This document shows positions 53,401-63,107 of a stretch of DNA of 64,000 bases, in pieces. The notes below the pieces were generated by a model. It worked only from the letters and a program-made list of their open reading frames with translations. It made no database searches and was not told the DNA's origin. The translations under genes and the position numbers were made by a program. Numbering within the stretch: the first letter of the stretch is position 1; each line of letters starts with the position of its first letter. The DNA comes from Gigantopelta aegis (lineage: Eukaryota > Mollusca > Gastropoda > Neomphalida > Peltospiridae), in NCBI RefSeq assembly GCF_016097555.1, contig NC_054701.1, positions 35,076,854 through 35,140,853 on the forward strand. The letters run 5' to 3'.

Positions 53401-56400
53401 CCCTATTTGAACACCTAAAATTCAAACATTTTGGGGGAAGCTTGCCCCAACCCCTCCCTAATAAATAGGTTTAGGTATCTTTAGACTCACAAATTCCATC
53501 CCATATGCCATTGTGCTAGCAGTGCCCCCCCCCCCCCCCCCCTAACACACACACTTTCAAATACACTCCACCAGCCCTGCATTTACAAGCTACACCTCCT
53601 GCCATATATGATAAAAGAAAGGGTTATGTGTTATGCCAATGGATGTGAAATATCCAAGATGGATAGAGTTTGTAACATTATGAACCTCCCCATCACCACC
53701 TCCTCACCTCCTAGTTCAAATCTTCCAAAGCCTATATTTTCAATCATGCTACTTACTAGAGCTGAGTGGTATTGGAATTTGAGGTTCGGTATCGATATCA
53801 GTATTTTTGGGGTGATTTACCTCAGTATCGGTACGGTATTCGGTATTGACACATTACCAATGCCGATAGCCAGTGGTATTTTCGTTATACTCGACTTTAA
53901 ATGAATGCCCGAGTTAAGGTTCACCCGCTAATTTCATCTAAATAAAATTAAATTCCACATACAAGGTTCTTGTCTGATTTATACCCAACCCATTTTGGGT
54001 TCGTCAGATATATTGTTAGTGCTTTACTAAATGGCGGGAAACATTTTTTAATAATACTGAAATTTCTATATTTTGAAATTTGCTAGGTATGGTAAATCAG
54101 TATTGACATGATACTGATCCCGAACAGTATATACAGTATACCGCCCAGCTCTACATGACCATATTTTTAATCGTGCTACTTAAATAGCGGATGGTGCTTC
54201 CCTCATCATCTCCAAGTTTAGATCTTCCAATGCCTGTATTTTAATCCTGCTACTTACATGTGCGATGGTGCTTCCCTCGTCGTCTCTGTTGATCTTGTAG
54301 ATCATGGTGATGGGGATGGCCAGCACGGAGGACAGGGACATGATCCAGCCCATAGCATCGGCCCACTCCGGGTACAGGTAGTCGCCGTACGTCATCCGCT
54401 CGTAGTCCACCCACGTGAAGATGAAAATAAACTGAAACAAGATGGTTTTGTTTATTACTATCACTGTATTTCACAGTGTTCTCTTGTAGTCCACCCACAT
54501 GAAGATAAAAAGACGGTTTTGGTTATTACTATCACAGTATTTCAGTGTTCTCTTGTAGTCCACCCACATGAAGATAAAAAGACTGTTTTGGTTATTACTA
54601 TCACAGTATTTCAGTGTTCTCTTGTAGTCCACCCACGTGAAGATAAAAAGACAGTTTTGGTTATTACTATCGCTGTATTTCACAGTGTTCTCTTGTAGTC
54701 CACCCACGTGAAGATAAAAAGACAGTTTTGTTTATTACTATCGCTGTATTTCACAGTGTTCTCTTGTAGTCCACCCACGTGAAGATAAAAAGACAGTTTT
54801 GTTTATTACTATCACTCTATTTCACAGTGTTCTCTCGTAGTCCACCCAGGCAAATATAAAGTTTGTTTTGTTTAATGACACCACTGGAACACATTAATGG
54901 ATTAATTAATCAGCAGCTATTTGATGTCAAAAACTTGGTAATACTGACACGTAGTCACATTTTTCCTATTGCAGCAAGGGATCTTTTATATGCACCATTC
55001 CACAAACAGGATATCACATACCACAGCCTTTGATATACCAGTAGTGGTGCACTGACTAGAACCATATTTAGCCTATATTAACTAGGGGGTGAGGATAGTA
55101 AACAAAAGTAAAGTTTGTTTTATTTAACGATGCCTCTAGAGCACATTGAATTTTATCTTATTATCGGCTATTGGATGTGAAACATATGGTCATTCTGACA
55201 TATTTCTTTAGAGGAAACCTGCTGCCGCCACATAGGCTACTCTTTCCGATAAGCAGCAAGGGGTCTTTTATATGCACTTTCCCACAGACAGGACAGCACA
55301 TACCACAGCCTTGTGGACCACTGGTTGGAACAGAAGATAGTAAACAAGGAATCGGGGCTCAGTAGCAATCCTGGCAATGCCATAGAGATTGCTATTGTGT
55401 GTTCAGTTTCTCGCAGCATTTATTTGGCCATGGAACTTTCAATTTTTGGTGTCACATTTCTTAGTGAATTATTTATTTTTGTAATACTGACAAATTAAAC
55501 TCTCTTGCATACTGACCACAAAATGTTTGGGTGGAAAATGCTGTGGAGACTATTGTTCCAAAGAATATGTTTGGCCATGGGCATTTTCTTAATTGCAAGA
55601 TTGCAGTAATATAGGGTAATCTCCAGCTAGATGACAGTGAATAACAAAAAACCATTTACATTTTTAAAATTGGATCTCTGCAAAAAGCAGAGTCAAAGGG
55701 TTATTTTGGCAATATGATTTTTCCAATGTGTCACTATCAGGTGTTTAGGGGTGGGACGTAGCCCAGTGGTAAAGCGCTCGCTCAATGCGTGGTCGGTCTG
55801 GGATTAATCCCTGTCGGTGGGCCCATTGGGCTATTTCTCATTCCAGCCAGTGCACCACAACTGGTATATCAAAGGCTGTGGTATGTATGTACTACCCTGT
55901 CTGTGGGATGGTACATATAAAAGATCCCTCAGTATCTGTGGTCCTTAAACATATGTCTGACGCCATATAATCGTAAATAAAAATGTGTTGAGTGCGTCAT
56001 TAAATAAAACATTTCCTCTTATCAGGTGTTTCACCATTTTTAAACTAAACAAAACAAAATATGCTAACTTTAAAACAAAAGGACTATCCAAAATTTGCAT
56101 TCATTAAATAGAGGATTAACTTGCTTGCATCTAATACATCTAGGCAATAAAAGCCAATTTTAAATATAAATGAGTTTGAAATATAAAGCATTATATCAAT
56201 AAATTAATGCTATTTTTTCTTTGACATAATTATTTCAAATTATGTTACATGTAGGTAGTTACAAGAAAAAAAAGAGTTAGATATGAAAATATTTTACACA
56301 AAACTGTCCATGTTGAGATATTACAAACATGATGACCGTAAATGAATAAAATATATAAGTTTTCAAATTCTAATTGGGATACTTGTATTAAAGTCATATT

Positions 56401-57847
56401 GTCACAGATCACTGACCTATTTAATGACCTAACAAAGTATTACCTGAACAAAAATAATTTGATTTGTCCCTAAATGTACTTTATTCAACCATCTTCATAA
56501 CTACCATACTCCATTTATTAATGATATTTTGTAATTGAAATAATTGAATTATGGCAATGGTCCATAATTCAAAAACTAAAATTGCCAAGAGAGTTGGCAT
56601 TGATTTCACTCCATCATGGTTCAGTTAAGGTGATGTGATAGCTAGATTTGATTTCCAACAATTAATGTAATTTTTATTTATTATCCATTTTTAGAGAAAT
56701 AAGGTCCTTAAATCCGTGACAGTATGCCTTTAAATGAAAGAGTATGGCTGAAAACATGTTACATATTCAATGACTACAAGTCTTCATTTCATTTCAACTT
56801 ATCTTTCGTGCTTATGTCCAATTAAGGTTCAAGCACATTGTCCTGGGCACACACCTCAGCTATCTTGGCTGTCTGTCCAGGACAGTGGGTTAGTTGGTTA
56901 GTAGTTAGTGAGAGGGAAGAGGGTGTAGTGGCCTTACACCTACCCACTGAGTCCTTAAGAACTCAATCTGGGTTGGAGCTGATACTGGGCTGTGAACCCT
57001 GTACCTACCAGCCTGTAGTCCGATGGCTTAACCACTGCGCCACCGAGGTCGGTTACAAGTCTTCAATAGGTTATTGCAAAACAAGACTTACAACAATGGT
57101 GACAGGACTTAATCCATACCAGCAGATCTTCCAGTAAATTGATGGTCTTTGTCCAGTCATGATTCTGATATCATTGAAGAATCTCTCAGCACCTGTCCAG
57201 AAAGAAATTGTTTTAACAAAATACACACTTCAAACACATTTATGTTCATTTTGGTGGGGAATATATTGATCTTTTGATAGGCTATACACTAATTACTCAT
57301 ACTGATGTCAAAATCATTGTAGAACATTCCCTGCCTATCTGTCACACTGCCATACAAAGAGGGTTGGTTACCCATCCTGGTGTTAAAATCATTGTAGAAC
57401 ATTCCCTGCCTATCTGTCACACTGCCATACAAAGAGGGTTGGTTACCCATCCTGGTGTTAAAATCATTGTAGAACATTCCCTGCCTATCTGTCACACTGC
57501 CATACAAAGAGGGTTGGTTACCCATCCTGGTGTTAAAATCATTGTAGAACATTCCCTGCCTATCTGTCACACTGCCATACAAAGAGGGTTGGTTACCCAT
57601 CCTGGTGTTAAAATCATTGTAGAACATTCCCTGCCTATCTGTCACACTGCCATACAAAGAGGGTTGGTTACTCATCCTGGTGTTAAAATCATTGTAGAAC
57701 ATTCCCTGCCATTCACATGACACCCCCTACCTACTAGAATGTTAATTAATTGTTAAGCAATTTTTTTTATCTTTGTTCCCTGACACCAGATTGTTTGATA
57801 ATGTGCAATAAATTTAATTGGATTGCTGAATGTCATTTTATTATTAT

Positions 57848-57938
<91 letters not shown>

Positions 57939-60900
57939 ATATATTTTGTGTACAGAACTGATCGATTGATACTTGTAGCACTAGCTAGGGTTTATAAAGT
58001 CAGGAAAGAATATAAATACTTTAATAAACATTCTGAGATAATTATTGATTAAGTCAAAGTCTGCTCAATTTCTTCTCCATCCTTTCATTTGATGTTTTCA
58101 TTAGACATATGACTAGATACTTAAAAACTAATTTGTGTCAATACAGCTATTGAATTGAAAGTGAAATGTATAGGCCTACTTACCATATATAAATGCTATG
58201 GCCACTACTTCAAAGAAGCCAATAATAATGAGTGTCCATCCACCTCCGTATGTGTCCATTAGTTGTAGTAAATATATTCCACCCTGAGAAAATAACAGAA
58301 TATAGCATATCTATAAATGAATGAATGAATCTTTAATGACACACAACATAAAAATACACCTGGCTACTGGGTGTCAAACAAAGGTAAGTGCATGAATGCT
58401 AGAAGGGCAATTCAGTTAATATGTTTGAGTTTCCTCTAGCCCTATTCAGTTTATATGTGAGAATACAAACAAAGATGATAAATTACGTTTGTTTGATTAA
58501 CGACACCACTAGAGTACATTGATTATTAATCATCGGCTATTGGATGTCAATGGGTTTCCAGAGACAGGCCCCGAGACGGACATGCTTGAAACTCTAGTGG
58601 TATATGAGCATGTAAAAATTATTCACACTCACACTCAAACATTTGGTAATTCTGACATATAGTCTTAAAGGAAACCTGCTACATTTTCCCATTAGCAGCA
58701 AAGGTTCTTTTATTTGCACATTCCCACAGAGAAAACAGCACATACAACAGACTGTGATATACCTGTCGTGAGGCATTTGTTGGAATGGGAAAAAAACCAA
58801 TCAGAAAATACAGTTAGTCCACTCAAACTGCCAAAGGCTTGGCACCCATTACGCATGTGCGCAATGCAAAAAAATCTGGGAATAGGTCAAGGCTGTCTGT
58901 AATTGTTCTATAAAATATCCTCTTCCATTTTTCAGTAATTAAGTTTCCCCAATAAAGCGATGTGCGTAATGCTAAAATATTTCTGGCTGTGCCCTGACTA
59001 TCCCCTCCGTGTATGATACTGTATGTACACTGCATATGAATTTAAAAACAGTGCTACAAAAGGATTAAATATCAATGGCAATATATAGACTAATGCTTGT
59101 GGAATTGTTTACAATTGTGAACAGCTCCTTGAATAAAACATTAAGATGGATGTGTATGACATGACATTTCTTTTTTCTTAAAGGTGCAGACACTAAGTTT
59201 ACTTAATCTACAAACCTGCAACACACATTTGGATAAGGTTATAACAGAGAGAGGCTAAAGTATGTAATGTTTAAACAGGAAAATACAAACGTGCATTTTT
59301 AGAATTATGATAAATTTGCATTTTGGAGTATTGCAAAAACCAGGATGACCAGAACCACATCAGGTGTACAAAAATTAATATTCTAAATAATAAAATGTAA
59401 GTACTTCTAATTTAAATTATCAAAAACAGTGTTTAAAAACTGGGGTCTGTCACTTTAACAATAAAAAGTAACGTACCTGGCAGGTGAGCGGCAATCCCAG
59501 TAAAAAGAACAAGAATGACAAGGCGAGTATGACCCACGTTTTCTTCTTCCTGAGGTGTGGGAACTGATCTGTGAATGCAGTCAGTACCGTCTCCATCATG
59601 GCAAACTGGGATGGGAAAAAAGACAATATTAAACAATCTAATAGAGTTTATATATGCTACAAGGCCATAAGAAACCGGGGGAGGCATTTCCACCCCCTCC
59701 ACTTGAGACCCAAAACATTTACTTTTTTTGTCCTATGTATAAAATCCAACAAACATATTTTTCAGTCACTTCACTGAAAGCACCAGTGATATACCCCTAC
59801 AAAAAATAATAAAATACTAAAACAAAATACCAAACAACAACACTTCTAATTCAAATGTATAGAGCTGTGGTTAAAAAGAAAAGAAATGCAGAGCACCAAA
59901 CAATCAATACTTACACAAAAAAGTAAAGTTTGTTTTATTTAACGACGCCACTAGAGCACATTGATTTTTAATCTTATCATCGGCTATTGGACGTCAAACA
60001 TATGGTCATTCTGACACTGTTTTTAGAGGAAACCCGCTGTCGCCACATAGGCTACTCTTTTTTACGACAGGCAGCAAGGGATCTTTTATTTGCGCTTCCC
60101 ACAGGCAGGATAGCACAAACCATGGCCTTTGTTGAACCAGTTATGGATCACTGGTCGGTGCAAGTGGTTTACACCTACCCATTGAGCCTTCCGGAGCACT
60201 CACTCAGGGTTTGGAGTCGGTATCTGGATTAAAAATCCCATGCCTCGACTGGGATCCGAACCCAGTACCTACCAGCCTGTCAATACTTACACAATCTAAT
60301 AACAAGTATTTGTGAAAACCTCCCCAAAAAGTCATGTATTTAAACAAATTAACCCCCCCCCCCCCCCCCCACTGGCCCTCCCATTGATTAGTATCAGTAT
60401 GATCTGATGATAGAATGAAGGAATACTAGTATTTGAGACCAAAAAAAACCCAGTTTGAGAACATTTGGATGTCTTGGAGAGAAAACCTGCAACATGTTTC
60501 CGTTAATAGCAATGGTTCTTTTATATGCACCATTCCACAGACAAGATAGCACATACCACGGCCTTTGAAATACCAGCCGTGGTGCTCTCACTGGAATGAG
60601 AAATAGCCCAATGAACTCAACGATGGGGATCGATCCTAGACTGACCGAGCATCGGACAAGCACTTTACCAACAGGCTGTGTCACATCCCTATTTGAAACC
60701 AAATTTAAATCACTACTAGAATAAAGGCTATAGATGCAATATGGGATTGACTGCCACTAATACACAGCTATTTCCTATTATTGTGGATGAGGGTTTAGGT
60801 TGCAGTCAATATTTGCCATAGGCATATGAGCTTCCATTTTGGGGGCAGGCTAATATTAAATATCAATGACAGTATTTTACATGGCTACCCATAATCTATG

Positions 60901-62269
60901 TTTGGGGAGCAATTAATCGCTCCCCACTATTGTTTTCATGGGTAGGTCTGCTTTCCATCAGTATAATATATAATATTAAAATTCCTACCTGGCTGTCCAG
61001 ACCAAGAGTGAGCAGCATGAAGAAGAAGAGGATCGCCCACAGTGTGGACGGAGGTAAACTGGACACCGCTTCGGGGTACACCACGAAAGCCAAACCAGCT
61101 CCTGCAAACATTAACGGGACATTCCTGAGACTTTTTAACGATTGTAATTACATTTCAAATATATTTTCCTGCATATCATATTAGTGGCTGTATATTAAAT
61201 GTGTTTCTGATCGTTCTAATATTTGTACTAGCATAAATTTCATTTTATTTCCTAAAATATTTTGTTCGTACATACGAAATTATTTGAAGACAAATCCAGT
61301 TTGGGCTTCTTACAAATATGAAGACGACCAGAAACATATTGAACATACAGACACTGGTATTCTAAACATGAAAATATATTTAATATGTAAGTTTAATCGT
61401 AGAAATATTTTATTAGTCTGAAACATTGTCCAATGCAACAAATTCAGGAATGTCCCTTTAAGTTTAAAAAATATCAATATTTAAGTAGCTGCATTAGATT
61501 AACCAATTTATGTTCCTACCCACTGCTCCTTTGGAATTTTGTGTTGGCTATTACCCTAGTTCCAATTATTGGAACATATATTCATGAATAAAAATAAGAC
61601 ATTGTTTTGAAAACATTAGGCCTACACAATTCTTGCCAAACACCTACCTCCCTTATTCAACGTTTTGTATGCCTAACACATTGTAAGGCATTACCTGACC
61701 CCCACCCATCCCATAGTACATTCAGTATATACTGAACGGAATTTTATGAGAGGGAAAAAATTCCTACTTTCTACAACTAATTTATTATTATATTTGGCTG
61801 TGAACCATATTTTTAAAGTATCTTGTCCTCATTTTATACATTTCAGTTAAACAGTAATCAGTTAATTAATTTTGTAATTAACCATAGATGTCTTAGGCAT
61901 AGCTGCGCTTAAGGATTTGCTTGAATTATTAAAAATTTGCTTGAGTTATTGAACAATTTTCTACCCCCTCAAAAAAGAAAGAGAAACAAAGAAGAGCAAA
62001 GTCACGAATTTCACTGGATTGGGGAGACACACTTCTTCAGAACCCCTTCTTATATAAATGAGATCAGCATTGATACTTACCATCTGTTGCTACATCTTTA
62101 ACATGAACACCAAGTTTTTTGGCCATGTGACCCAGATAGGAAAATATGACAAATCCAGCAAATATGCATGTCAACGAGTCTCCAAAACACACAATCAGCG
62201 AATCTCTGAAAAAGGAACCGAGTATATGAGTACAACAGGTGGGGGTGGGGGTGGGACTTGGGGGGGGGG

Positions 62270-62316
<47 letters not shown>

Positions 62317-63107
62317 GGAGGGCGCAAGCCAGATTTTTATGTTTATTTATATAGAGTAGCACAAAAAAGTATATATATATTTGTTCTCGCGTGGGGTCTG
62401 TACCAACCACCGCACCCGCCCTCCTTATCCTACGGTTCATATTTTCCGCTTGGTTACAGTTCGAGATATAATTTATCATTTCATTTAAAAACAACATGGG
62501 CGGATCCAAGGGGGGGACCAGGGGGACGCGTCCCCCCCCAAAATTGTTCAAGTGCCCTCAAAATGTCCAAGTGCCCTTTTTGTTTGTAGAATTTTTTTTT
62601 TTTTAAGTAAACAATAATTATATTGTAGATAAATGAAATCAAGATTTTCGTGTACATGCGCAAGCTTGCAGATATGTGTCTGTGTTATTGAGTCTCAATG
62701 GGGCCCCATTGAGGTTCTAACGCGAGTGACGCCAATTTACTTCATTATTGCTAGTATATTATGACGTAGAACTGTAGGAATTCATATTATTTGTAAATAT
62801 CAAAACTTGTAGTAAGGTGCCCTTTTGACGAGTCAATGTGCCCTTCTTTTTTGGTCCCCCCCTAAAAATATTTCCTGGATCCGCCCATGAACAATCAGTA
62901 AATACATCTTCAAAATAAATAAGTAAACAAACAAAGATAATAATCAGCCAGACAAATAAATGGATTTCTCTAAGAGAGTGATATGTAAGGCCTGTGAACT
63001 TACTTGAGAATGTTGTTGTTGAATCGATTGTAACTAGAGAGCGTGATAAGACCACCTCCTGCGATCGACATGGAGAAGAAAATTTGGTTTGCTGCATCTT
63101 TCCACAC
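50460..63107 (-). CDS. SLC6-family sodium-coupled transporter, glycine-transporter-like (5' end outside window)
   Basis: Nine exons on the minus strand join in phase: 63107-63004, 62205-62081, 61101-60989, 59605-59477, 58283-58184, 57192-57092, 54431-54258, 51928-51755 and 50576-50460, giving 378 residues and TGA. TM6 reads [22 protein letters not shown]7 [17 protein letters not shown]; then [10 protein letters not shown] and TM8 [15 protein letters not shown] with the Asp-Ser pair of the Na2 sodium site; TM9 to TM12 follow. [14 protein letters not shown] and [10 protein letters not shown] closely resemble glycine-transporter sequence. The protein would sit in the plasma membrane and import an amino acid or neurotransmitter with sodium. 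TM6 has Gly where glycine transporters have Trp (SLSAAWGG), and TM7 has Asp and Cys where animal members usually have Asn and Ser at the chloride site. The tail ends ESVV, a class I PDZ ligand. TM1 to TM5 lie beyond the window, so the substrate is undecided. Confidence 0.9.
50588..50669. repeat. Trinucleotide-like microsatellite
   Basis: AAT/AAC-type repeats immediately beyond the last SLC6 exon in the intron. Confidence 0.8.
51120..51715 (+). mobile_element. Internally repeated dispersed element, third copy
   Basis: Three units of about 156 bases, each with a gaaagtcaaacttgatctgt-like motif (near 51232, 51388 and 51545), ending gggacagacagacaggacat. It abuts the SLC6 exon 51755-51928. Confidence 0.65.
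51998..52157. mobile_element. MITE with cagggccg termini
   Basis: cagggccgtagctag at the left and acggccctg at the right; G- and C-runs lie just inside. SLC6 intron. Confidence 0.6.
52200..52577 (+). mobile_element. SINE, full length, head 3
   Basis: The head (ccggcctcggtggcgtcctg, then B box gggttcggatccc) differs from heads 1 and 2. It is joined through a linker (gactccaaaccctgagtgag) to the shared body and a tail with gctctagtggcgtcgttaaa. It lies in an SLC6 intron. Confidence 0.88.
52644..52802 (-). mobile_element. SINE fragment, tail B
   Basis: tttaacgacaccactagagc to agcaaggataacacatacca on the plus strand, with part of the body missing. It lies close to the preceding SINE in the opposite orientation. 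Confidence 0.75.
52905..53100. mobile_element. MITE family 2, second copy, left end eroded
   Basis: Interior agttatttatttctgagc and the right end gaatgggacagattata follow the 8330 copy. It lies in an SLC6 intron. Confidence 0.65.
53148..53325 (-). mobile_element. Degenerate SINE
   Basis: agctgcaaggaatctttt and acacatatcatggc keep body order in reverse, followed by a decayed head. Confidence 0.45.
53757..54153. mobile_element. MITE with tagagctg termini
   Basis: tagagctgagtggtattgg and ataccgcccagctcta are inverted ends, with ggtatcgatatc-type subterminal motifs. It is related to 40293-40614 and lies in an SLC6 intron. Confidence 0.75.
54176..54258. repeat. Duplicate of the other end of the same SLC6 exon
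   Basis: gatggtgcttccctcatcat (54190) repeats the exon end gatggtgcttccctcgtcgt (54264) about 74 bases away. On the minus strand the donor GTAAGT appears as TTAAGT in the copy. Confidence 0.75.
54402..54860. repeat. About 70-bp minisatellite derived from an SLC6 exon start
   Basis: The first part of exon 54431-54258 (gtagtccacccacgtgaag on the plus strand) recurs at 54486, 54555, 54624, 54695, 54765 and 54837, together with intron sequence. Copies encode FIFMWVDYK-like peptides and lack the CAG acceptor. Confidence 0.88.
54856..55078 (-). mobile_element. SINE, tail B, head lost
   Basis: aaagtttgttttgtttaatg to gatataccagtagtggtgc on the plus strand. It begins directly at the edge of the 54.4-54.85 kb tandem array. 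Confidence 0.82.
55109..55345 (-). mobile_element. SINE, head lost, tail as in the head 3 copies
   Basis: Tail (tttatttaacgatgcctcta) and body to ctggttggaac. The tail most resembles the copies at 52200 and 59919. Confidence 0.8.
55747..56028 (+). mobile_element. SINE, head 1 and tail A
   Basis: Head with tagcccagtggtaaagcg, B-box-like gggattaatccc, body with a loss after aaaagatccc, and tail A. It lies in an SLC6 intron. Confidence 0.85.
56825..57052 (-). mobile_element. SINE with head 3 and a different body
   Basis: On the minus strand the head reads ggtggcgcagtggttaag with B-box-like gggttcacagccc, then a body with gtcctggacagacagcc unlike the common one. The body core is shared with 16160-16350 and 46262-46480. 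It ends 40 bases from an SLC6 exon. Confidence 0.65.
57286..57715. repeat. 75-bp minisatellite
   Basis: Nearly six almost identical copies with gggttggttacccatcctgg and aacattccctgcctatctgt. Because 75 is a multiple of three, both strands stay open, giving false ORFs. SLC6 intron. Confidence 0.93.
57850..57938. repeat. CT microsatellite followed by GT
   Basis: Uninterrupted ct for about 75 bases, then gt. SLC6 intron. Confidence 0.95.
58320..58400 (-). mobile_element. SINE tail C fragment
   Basis: gaatgaatgaatctttaatg, then ctggctactgggtgtcaaac, matches tail C in reverse. Confidence 0.5.
58488..58830 (-). mobile_element. SINE, tail B, with an 88-bp foreign insert
   Basis: The tail stops after attggatgtcaa near 58550 and resumes with aaacatttggtaattctg near 58638. 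The insert contains acggacatgcttgaaactct, which resembles 52605-52640. Confidence 0.7.
59182..59454. mobile_element. TTAA-flanked MITE, family 2
   Basis: Left ttaaaggtgcagacacta and right ggtctgtcactttaa are inverted and flanked by TTAA (59178-59181, 59455-59458). It ends 18 bases from the SLC6 exon 59605-59477 boundary, on the donor side. Confidence 0.75.
59919..60279 (-). mobile_element. SINE, full length, head 3, with target-site duplication
   Basis: Complete copy of the 52200 type. It is flanked by identical 15-bp copies of tcaatacttacacaa at 59904-59918 and 60280-60294, suggesting recent insertion. It lies in an SLC6 intron. Confidence 0.93.
60455..60692 (-). mobile_element. SINE, head 1, tail lost
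   Basis: Body (gcaccattccacagacaaga) to head (gatggggatcgatcctagac) in reverse; the distal tail is missing. Confidence 0.8.
61115..61457. mobile_element. TTAA-flanked MITE, uninterrupted copy of 18062-19388
   Basis: cgggacattcctgagac to caggaatgtccct between TTAA at 61111-61114 and 61458-61461. It shares ttagtggctgtatattaaa and ccagtttgggcttcttacaa with the other copy. It lies 7 bases from the CAG acceptor of SLC6 exon 61101-60989. Confidence 0.9.
62262..62314. repeat. G-rich and TG microsatellite
   Basis: A G run followed by about 22 TG units, some 60 bases from SLC6 exon 62205-62081, on the acceptor side. Confidence 0.9.
62495..62889. mobile_element. MITE with catgggcggatcc termini
   Basis: catgggcggatccaagg at the left and ctggatccgcccatg at the right; interior repeats of gtgccctttt on both sides. 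It lies between the first two SLC6 exons of the window. Confidence 0.78.

Noticed and set aside
54258-54707. Overlapping frames with repeated VDYKRTL-like peptides
   Set aside because: They come from the tandem copies of the SLC6 exon edge; only the first copy has working splice sites.
57274-57723. Open frames of about 145 codons on both strands
   Set aside because: They are the 75-bp minisatellite, which stays open because its period is a multiple of three; there is no codon signal or family similarity.
62058-62589. Frames rich in Val-Cys or His-Thr
   Set aside because: They read through the TG microsatellite; only 62081-62205 on the minus strand is a real exon.
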